A program made the position numbers and the translations under genes. Shown one piece after another: positions 56,045 through 64,000 of a stretch of 64,000 nt of DNA. The DNA is taken from positions 1 through 64,000 of the forward strand of contig JAITNN010000018.1 in the NCBI GenBank assembly GCA_031290395.1. Direction: 5' to 3'. The notes beneath the pieces were generated by a model. It was given only the letters and a program-made list of their open reading frames with translations, made no database searches and was not told the origin of the DNA. Each line of letters opens with the position of its first letter. The stretch's first letter is position 1. This stretch comes from Mycoplasmataceae bacterium (GTDB lineage Bacteria > Bacillota_I > Bacilli_A > Mycoplasmatales > Mycoplasmoidaceae).

Positions 56045-57571
56045 TTAATTAATTTCTCTAAACTTCTTATCAAAGAAAGCAATAATTTGTTTTTCATCAA
56101 TTTCAAATCGATCTACCGCTTCGCGACAAATTTGCTTGTAGTTATCTTTGGCTAAATTAATATCTTTAACGAGATGCGTTTGAATTGCATAGTTGACTCC
56201 AAAACATGTCAATAGTTCCGGTTCATCTGTCACAACGATAATAGTCGCTGCGGGGCGAATGTTAGAAACTGTTCAAATTGTTTGCTTGTCACTAGTAAAT
56301 AACACCACAAAGTTGTATTTAAATGTAGGTGCTATTTCACCTCACTCAGGTAAACACTTCTTGGCAATTTTAAGCGCTATTTTCTTAGCATACTTCGGTA
56401 AATTAGCACGATGAAAGTATCATTCAATGGCTCTTTGATAGTCAAAAAGTAATTCAGATTTTTTATCAATTTGGCGCATTGTATAAACTGCTTCAACGGG
56501 GAATTGGCCTTGAGCCGATTCTCCCGATAGCATTGTCGCATCAGCACCACGTTCTACTGCAAAAAATACATCTGTAACTTCAGCTCTAGTGGGTTGAATA
56601 TTTTTTTCTAATGAATCGAGCATTTGCGTGGCAACAATAGATGGCTTACCAATCAAACGACATTTACGAATAATATATTTTTGTCAATAAGGTACATCAT
56701 AGAACGGAATTTCTAAAGCTAAGTCCCCACGAGCCACCATCACACCATTAGTTGCGTCAAGGATTTCATCAATGTTTCTAATGGCATGTGTGGATTCAAT
56801 TTTTGAAATAATCTGAATTTGATCCCCACCATTTTTGTCTAGGAAATTGCGAATTTCTTGAACGTTCTCTTTCGAGTTCACGAAACTTGCAGCAATATAA
56901 TCAACATTGTTTTTGATGCCAAATAAAATATCGTCTTTGTCTTTTTGAGACATGAAAGGCATGGAATATTCAGTGTTCGGTAAGTTAATACGTTTTTTAT
57001 CATTAACTAAATGGTTATTTAAAGCAATGGTTTTGATAATACCTTTTTCAACATCCACTTCGATGATTTTAAGTTGTAACTTTCCATCATCGACTAAAAT
57101 AATACCACCGGCTTTAACATCTTTAGCCATGTTATATGTATTAGTAGAATCTGTAACAAAAAATTTAGTAGAGTCACCCACAATTTGTTCTTTGGTGTAA
57201 ATAATAACATTACTATCTTTAGCGATTGGCTTAGGACCATCTTGAATTTGTCCAACACGAATTTCTGGTCCTTTGGTATCCAACATCACAGAAATATTAC
57301 GATTCAGTTTTTTGGACACTTCTCTAGCAATGTTAATTCTGACTTGTTGTTCTTCGTAAGAACCATGTGAGAAATTTAAGCGTACACAAGTGACGCCAGC
57401 TTTAATGATACCTTCCATACGTTGGTAAGCAAGCGTCACCATGTCAGCATTCTTAGGCTCTTTTAGAGAATCTAATGTTCATAATTTTTGAGTAATAGCT
57501 GGACCAAGGGTCGCAATAATTTTTGTTCTTTTATAATAACTTTTTACTCTAATCGGGGCAGCTTTACTCAT
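56045..57571 (-). CDS. pyk: Pyruvate kinase
   Basis: A 508-residue enzyme. Landmarks: [30 protein letters not shown] (catalytic Lys), [10 protein letters not shown], and M-L-S-G-E-S-A. ATG 57571 overlaps no other gene but lies two bases from the pfkA stop. Makes the pyruvate used by PFOR. Confidence 0.95.
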
Positions 57572-57572
57572 A

Positions 57573-58553
57573 TTAAATCCTATTTATTTTCTCAAAATGT
57601 TGTGCAGTTTGGATACGATTAATTTTTCGTGGCATTTCGATTGCTTTGAAAATATCAGTATCGATTAATTTACGATTCATTTCACCAATGGCGCGATTAA
57701 ATTTCTTTTCTTTAATGCAATTAATGCAATGATCTGCCATCGTAATTGCTCAATAACGATCACTAGCCGCAGGAACACCACCACGTTGCAAGTGACCGAT
57801 AATGTTAACTCTTGTAACACGACCCGTAATTTTTTCAACCTCTTGAGCGATATCGCTCAATGCTGGTATATTATTTTTTCCATAAATGTTTTCAGTAATT
57901 ACAAAAATACATGATTTCTTTTTATTTTTTCATGTCTCATTAGCAACAGCAATAAATTGCTCGGCATTCATAACATTTTCGCCGGTAACGATGGCTTCAG
58001 CATTGGTAGCAATGCCTGCTTGGATTGCTAGATCACTAAAACCACGCCCCATTACTTCCACAAAAGAAATACCAGAGTGTGAATCAAATGTATCACGAAG
58101 ACGATCAACTGATTCAACAATGGTTGTCAAGCATGTGTAAAACCCAATTGTTGAATCCGTTGATGATACATCGTTATCAATGGTTCCTGGAAGTGTCATC
58201 ACTTTCATACCAAGTTTTGCTAAACCAGCAGCCCCTTTATATGAACCATCACCACCAATCACAACTAAAACATCGATTTTATGTTTCTTTAAAATCTTTA
58301 CTGCTTTGCGCTTTGACTCAATTTGATAAAATTCTTTGCTTCTAGTACTGCCAATAACAACATTCCCTCTTGAAGAAAATTCTTCAAGATAGCGAATATC
58401 AGCTTTATGAAATTGTTCCTCTAACAAGCCTTTAAATCCATTGTAAATTAGTTCAACATCAATCTTGCTAGCTCTAGCTGATTTTACTAAACCAATAACA
58501 GCATTGTTCATTCCTGGTGAATTACCACCTGATGCTAGAATTCCAATTTTCAT
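57573..58553 (-). CDS. pfkA: 6-phosphofructokinase
   Basis: A 326-residue ATP-dependent PFK: A-S-G-G-N-S-P-G-M-N at the start, G-G-D-G-S-Y-K-G-A, P-G-T-I-D-N-D (catalytic Asp), and G-H-L-Q-R-G-G near the C-terminus. One substitution is notable: the classic G-G-D-A-P-G-M-N reads G-G-N-S-P-G-M-N here. It might also serve tagatose 6-phosphate, since no LacC-type kinase is present. Confidence 0.95.
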
Positions 58554-58562
58554 ATATTACTA

Positions 58563-59927
<1,365 letters not shown>

Positions 59928-59980
59928 ATGTCTCCTTATTTTTGATGTTATAAAATTGATAATTATTATATATACATTAT

Positions 59981-60006
59981 AAAAAATCACATACATAAAT
60001 GTATGT
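59981..60006 (-). terminator. Minus-strand terminator after the secreted-protein gene
   Basis: ACATACAT (59989-59996) / ATGTATGT (59999-60006); on the minus strand it is followed by GA and six T. It separates the 60-kb surface protein from eno, whose own TATAAT boxes lie just below. Confidence 0.65.
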
Positions 60007-60024
60007 AATTTCTATTAATGATTA

Positions 60025-60678
60025 CTAACTCAAAATAATTTTTTGATAAGTTCAAGAATACAAGAAATAAACATAATTTACGCCTCAATCAATTATGTAA
60101 AAACTATTTCTTCCTTTGCGTCTATAATAAACGACATTAGTGTTTAGGCCTTTCATAATTGGTGGGTTGTAGCTAAAGGCAAAGATAGGTTGGGAATCTG
60201 TTAATTCTATTTTTTGATGATTAATCTTAAAATACAATTCTCAATATCACGTATAATCATAATCTAGCGGATGCGATGGAGCATTATCCAGATCATATTT
60301 CACATAAGCGTTAAAAGAAATATACATATCAGAATTTGTTTCATGTTCTCAGGAAATAGAGTAAATCCATATATCAAACTTTCCTCAACAGTCTGGATAT
60401 AATTCGGCATCCATTTTTAGTGAATAAAAAATGGAGTAGGCAACTTCCATATTTCATTGTTCCGTACTTCATGTTTCCATTCGTTCGTATATTTCTTGCG
60501 GTTCTGAGTATGATGGTGGTGATTGGTCAATATATTTATCGTATTTGGAGAGATCGTCATTAGATTTTAAATGAAATTTAATTTCGCCAATGTTTTGGAT
60601 AATTGCCGGCGGTATCGTAGTCATTAAAATAACGCCCCCACCTATAGTTAACAATGTGATTTTACTTATATTTTTCAT
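60025..60678 (-). CDS. Secreted or membrane-anchored protein of unknown function
   Basis: A 217-residue protein with an N-terminal signal or anchor (M-K-N-I-S-K-I-T-L-L-T-I-G-G-G-V-I-L-M) and an extracellular part very rich in Trp and Tyr. Many of its tryptophans are TGA codons, so the standard code sees only 69 residues. There is no lipobox cysteine. It resembles the frameshifted protein at 675-1290 (Y-S-I-F; K-F-D-I-W; D-S-Q-P-I-F). Its start lies 5 bases after the ezrA stop codon on the same strand, so it is probably the last gene of that unit. Confidence 0.75.
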
Positions 60679-60683
60679 TTCTG

Positions 60684-62405
60684 CTAGCTTACAATAATGT
60701 TATTGTTTTTGGCACTTGATAAAATGACCGAAACAGTTTCAATCATTTGGTCAATTGTATTTTGATATTGACCTTTTTGATATAGATTTTCAGCAATGGA
60801 TAATGATTTAGCAATTTCAGCGTGTTCATTACGATACTTATTTACATAATAAATTAATCTTTGGGCATAAATTTTTAGCGATTGGTTGTATGTAGCGGAT
60901 GTAATTAGTAAACTAGTTTGCTCGCGTATTTTAGTTAATTCATCATTGACAATGGCATAGTTTTGGAAATAATTAGTAGTCAATTGAGTTTGTAATTGAT
61001 CGATGTGCTCGATAATATTTTTAATAGTATTAATACCATTTTGATCACTAGCAGTGTGTTGTAATTTGATACCCAATAATTGTGCTAGTGTCAATTTAAT
61101 ATCGGCCAGCTCATCATTAATAGTGATGGAATTTTTATATTTTGCACCAATCTCGTCTATTAAATTATTTAATTGAATTTTAAATTCAATAACTTTGTTA
61201 CCCAATTCACGAATTTTATATAAAAAATCTGTTCTTTGAATTAATCTGTAATTAGTAAATTCATTTTCTAAATTTTGATAATAAAGGACAATGCCTTTCA
61301 TATCATTCACCAATTTTGTTGTCTTATTAATTATTGATGCATCTTTAATAGCACTAAAGTATTTTTGAATATTAGTGAAGGCATTATTTACATCATTAAA
61401 TTCTTTGTACAAAATAGTCACTTGATCTTTTAATGCCTTCATATCTTTTTGAATTAAAACATTAGTGCGATCACCTGCTTCAATTTTTAACAATGCCTCT
61501 GATAATTGTTTGCTAGCTACCATTGCGTTATTTTTAGCGGCTTTAAATGAAAGACTTTTTAAATTTCTTTCCATTAATGTAATATTGCTTGAGCCAGTGG
61601 CAAAAGCCGTTTCTACACTACTATAGTCAGTAGAAGATAAAATTTTCTCCGCAGAATGTAATTCATCCTTAATGCGTTTTTTTAACGATTCTAAATACAT
61701 CAAGATTTTGTCTAGTGTGTAAAGTTGCATTGTCACTTGATAAAAGTTGGAAACACGAGTATTTAATTCATGAAGTAAAATCAATAACTTATCATTATCA
61801 AACTTTACGACATATTGTGCAGATTGTGTAATAGTTTCTTTAATCATTTGCCCCATATTATCAAATACTTCATTGCTATATCTTAAAACTAAATTGAATT
61901 CATAAAAATGTGTGATTTCATCGGTAATCTTCCGATACTCAATTAATAAATCAGAAATATCTTTACTATATTGTGTGGCTGATACCGATACATTTCTAAG
62001 GTTATTTACCATACCGTCACATTTTGATAAATCATTTTTAATTTCTTTTGATAACTTATATGAACTTAAATATGAATAGCGAGAGTTGATTACTGTTAGT
62101 GACATTAATTTTTTACGAACAATTTCTAATTGTTGTTCGAAAATTTTCTTACCATCGGTAATTTGTGTCATTAGCATTTTCAATTGCACATTACTTTTTG
62201 CCAATACTTCTAAATACTTAAACTTATTGGCAGCTAAAAATTGTGCAATTTCGTTGTATCTCTCTTTTAGCTGATATTCATTTTGCAATAATTTACGATG
62301 AAAGAAAAAAACAATTGAGAAAAAACCAAAAACAATAATGAAAAAACTTCCAATAATTGTTAATGCTAAATATTCAGGATTAATGCCTCTAATTGCTGAT
62401 ACCAT
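60684..62405 (-). CDS. ezrA: Septation ring formation regulator EzrA-like
   Basis: A 573-residue protein with one N-terminal membrane helix (about residues 12-35) and a long helical, spectrin-like cytoplasmic part, ending with Q-K-G-Q-Y-Q-N-T-I-D-Q-M. That topology and ending match EzrA, the FtsZ-ring regulator of Firmicutes. No TGA codon occurs in the whole gene. In a wall-less cell it may shape division or the cytoskeleton. It lies two bases after ackA. Confidence 0.75.
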   Translation of the reverse strand: MVSAIRGINPEYLALTIIGSFFIIVFGFFSIVFFFHRKLLQNEYQLKERYNEIAQFLAANKFKYLEVLAKSNVQLKMLMTQITDGKKIFEQQLEIVRKKLMSLTVINSRYSYLSSYKLSKEIKNDLSKCDGMVNNLRNVSVSATQYSKDISDLLIEYRKITDEITHFYEFNLVLRYSNEVFDNMGQMIKETITQSAQYVVKFDNDKLLILLHELNTRVSNFYQVTMQLYTLDKILMYLESLKKRIKDELHSAEKILSSTDYSSVETAFATGSSNITLMERNLKSLSFKAAKNNAMVASKQLSEALLKIEAGDRTNVLIQKDMKALKDQVTILYKEFNDVNNAFTNIQKYFSAIKDASIINKTTKLVNDMKGIVLYYQNLENEFTNYRLIQRTDFLYKIRELGNKVIEFKIQLNNLIDEIGAKYKNSITINDELADIKLTLAQLLGIKLQHTASDQNGINTIKNIIEHIDQLQTQLTTNYFQNYAIVNDELTKIREQTSLLITSATYNQSLKIYAQRLIYYVNKYRNEHAEIAKSLSIAENLYQKGQYQNTIDQMIETVSVILSSAKNNNIIVS

Positions 62406-62406
62406 T

Positions 62407-63597
62407 CTATTTCTTCTTATTAATCATTTCTTCTACATCTTGAGCAATCATTAGCTCTTCATCAGTACGAACGCAATAAATTGGATAATGACTATTGTTG
62501 GATGATATTAATTTGTAATCACTATATTTATTGCTCAAGGTTTGTTCATCTAATAAAAGTTTAACAAGCTTTACATTGTTAATTGTATTTTTAATCACAA
62601 AGGTACTATTTTCACCAATACCAGCAGTAAAAACAATAGCGTCTACTTTGTCCTCTAGCTGATTTGCATAATCTACAATATAACGAGCTACGCGTCTGGT
62701 ATACATTTCTATTGTTAATTGAGCTTCAGGATTGTTAGCATTACATTTCGCTTGTAAATCACGCATGTCGCTTGAACCACACATACCTTGAACACCGGAT
62801 TTTTTATTTAACATTCCATCAATTTCGTCATTTTTCATACCTTGTCTTGCCAAATAAATGGGAATAGACGGATCAATATCACCACATCGTGTGCCCATCA
62901 TAAGACCTTCTAATGGGGTTAACCCCATACTAGTTGCATATGACATACCATTCTTAATAGCAGTGATGCTCGCTCCATTACCTAAGTGACACACGATGAG
63001 ATTCAATTTATCTTTATTAAGGATTGTTTGCATTTGTTTATTAATATAACGATATGAATTACCATGGAATCCATAGCGACGAATCGCATATTTTTTAGCA
63101 ATTGTTTGATCAATTGGATAAATGTAATTAACTGGTGGAATAGTAGCATGGAATGTATTATCAAAAGATGCTACACTGACAGCATGTGGCAATAGTTTTT
63201 GAAAAATTTCAATGACTGTAAGTTCAGGCTCATTATGTAGCGGAGCTAATTTAATATGCTCACGAATTTTTTCTTTTACTCAATCTGTTGTTTCCACACT
63301 AGAAGTAATTTCTGATCCAGCCAGTACCGTTCTATGGCCTACACCAACAATTTCGTTGAAGTCTGTAATAATTCGATATTTCTTTAATTGCTCTAAAACA
63401 CATTCAATTGCTTTTGTGTGATTAGGCATAGCGGCATCAAGATTAACTTCCTTATCATCAAACTTCATGCTGAAATGTCCATCAACGAAAATTCGCTCGC
63501 ATAACCCTGAAGCAATTACTTTGTAATTGTCTTTTTCAAATATTTTAAATTTAATGGAACTGCTCCCAGCATTAATTACAACTATTTTTTGTGACAT
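62407..63597 (-). CDS. ackA: Acetate kinase
   Basis: A 396-residue enzyme: V-I-N-A-G-S-S-S-I-K-F-K at the start, V-G-H-R-T-V, the family segments F-D-N-T-F-H and R-Y-G-F-H-G, C-H-L-G-N-G-A-S, and F-T-A-G-I-G-E-N-S. Turns acetyl phosphate into acetate plus ATP, the energy-yielding end of the PFOR route. ATG 63597 follows GGGGA; the longer frame to 63624 is unlikely. Confidence 0.95.
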
Positions 63598-63642
63598 AAA
63601 TCCCCAATTACCTAATTTGAACAAAATTATATATTTTTTTAC

Positions 63643-64000
63643 TTATAAGCCTTGATTAATTCTTCAAAGACAAAAACTAAAAATAGTGGAATACTCTGCC
63701 ATCTTATCTTTTACAGTTGCAGCCAACTTCTCTGTCACTTCTTTTACACCGTAGAGTTTCATTAAACCTAATCTAATTCCATAATCAGTTATCGGTAGCA
63801 TATCATTTCGATAGTATGTGAACATTAAAAGCATATCAGTAGTCCAATTACCTAAATATTTATATTTAGTTAATATTGTCCTAATTTCATCATTAGTCAT
63901 CTTCTCAAGTTTTTTCAAATTTAATTTCCCATCAATAATGTCATATGTTACTTTTTTAATCAAAGATATTTTTTGTGGCGATAGACCAACTGCACTTAAT
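63643..64000 (-). CDS. DNA-3-methyladenine glycosylase (AlkA/HhH-GPD type), C-terminal part
   Basis: The last 118 residues of a helix-hairpin-helix glycosylase; the N-terminal part lies beyond the window. Visible: L-S-P-Q-K-I-S-L, K-Y-K-Y-L-G-N-W-T-T-D-M-L-L-M-F (hairpin region), and L-P-I-T-D-Y-G-I, which carries the catalytic Asp. The ending L-W-R-I-N-Q-G is read through a TGA Trp. Base-excision repair of alkylated DNA. Confidence 0.8.

Overview
The window reads as a piece of a Mollicutes chromosome. It is strongly AT-rich, and most of the long proteins recognised here only become continuous if TGA is read as tryptophan (genetic code 4): PFOR, Smc, PheT, LysS, the P-type ATPase, the type III Res subunit and others. 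In the standard code they fall into fragments. All coordinates below use code 4. The gene set is that of an anaerobic, fermentative, wall-less parasite or symbiont: a one-piece [FeFe]-hydrogenase, pyruvate:ferredoxin oxidoreductase, a 2[4Fe-4S] ferredoxin, a TM1266-type hydrogenase-associated regulator, the start of a rubrerythrin, acetate kinase, and a BspA-type leucine-rich-repeat lipoprotein. This mixture recalls the Trichomonas-associated 'Candidatus Malacoplasma (Mycoplasma) girerdii' lineage; that assignment is inference and was not checked by any search.

Layout. 1-5.1 kb: rubrerythrin start, a hidden four-helix membrane protein, a frameshifted secreted protein, a toxin-antitoxin pair, the hydrogenase, a glycerophosphodiesterase and a membrane protein. 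5.1-8.6 kb: PFOR on the minus strand. 8.6-13.3 kb: an AAA/DUF4143 ATPase behind a repeat-bearing leaderless promoter, a TM1266-ABC transporter operon with a structured leader, a homopolymer-frameshifted lipoprotein, and ferredoxin. 13.3-29.9 kb: housekeeping (pheST, nicotinamidase-like, lysS, an AsnA-like protein, a DUF2779 protein, rpmG, M24 peptidase, pepF, ebfC-recR with a structured RNA candidate between them, a second toxin-antitoxin pair, trmB, mgtA). 29.9-32.3 kb: a gene-poor regulatory stretch with RNA elements and an (AG)11 tract, then the BspA-like lipoprotein. 32.5-39.6 kb: infC-rpmI-rplT-dut-peptidase-tig, running without a gap into a type III restriction-modification system whose mod gene carries a (GA)n tract and is out of frame (phase OFF). 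39.6-48.3 kb: a beta-phosphoglucomutase-like gene and the Firmicutes block ylxM-ftsY-smc-rnc-plsX-fakA-asp23. 48.5-51.4 kb: nitroreductase, a repeat protein, rpmF, alanine dehydrogenase. 51.4-60 kb: a minus-strand carbohydrate cluster (UlaA-type PTS permease, broken ROK kinase, class II aldolase, LacB, LacA, pyk, pfkA, eno). 60-64 kb: secreted protein, EzrA, acetate kinase, partial AlkA-type DNA glycosylase.

How the genes fit together. Sugar enters glycolysis (pfkA, aldolase, eno, pyk) and probably also a LacAB/tagatose-type branch. Pyruvate is oxidised by PFOR to acetyl-CoA and reduced ferredoxin; ferredoxin electrons can leave as H2 through the hydrogenase; acetate kinase can harvest ATP (phosphotransacetylase is not in this window). 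Rubrerythrin would protect this oxygen-sensitive chemistry. Surface variation is suggested by a poly-G lipoprotein frameshift and by dinucleotide tracts near the BspA-like gene and inside the type III methyltransferase gene. Several promoters place the -10 box 6-7 nt before the ATG, which implies leaderless transcripts. I saw no tRNA, rRNA, CRISPR array, transposase or prophage.
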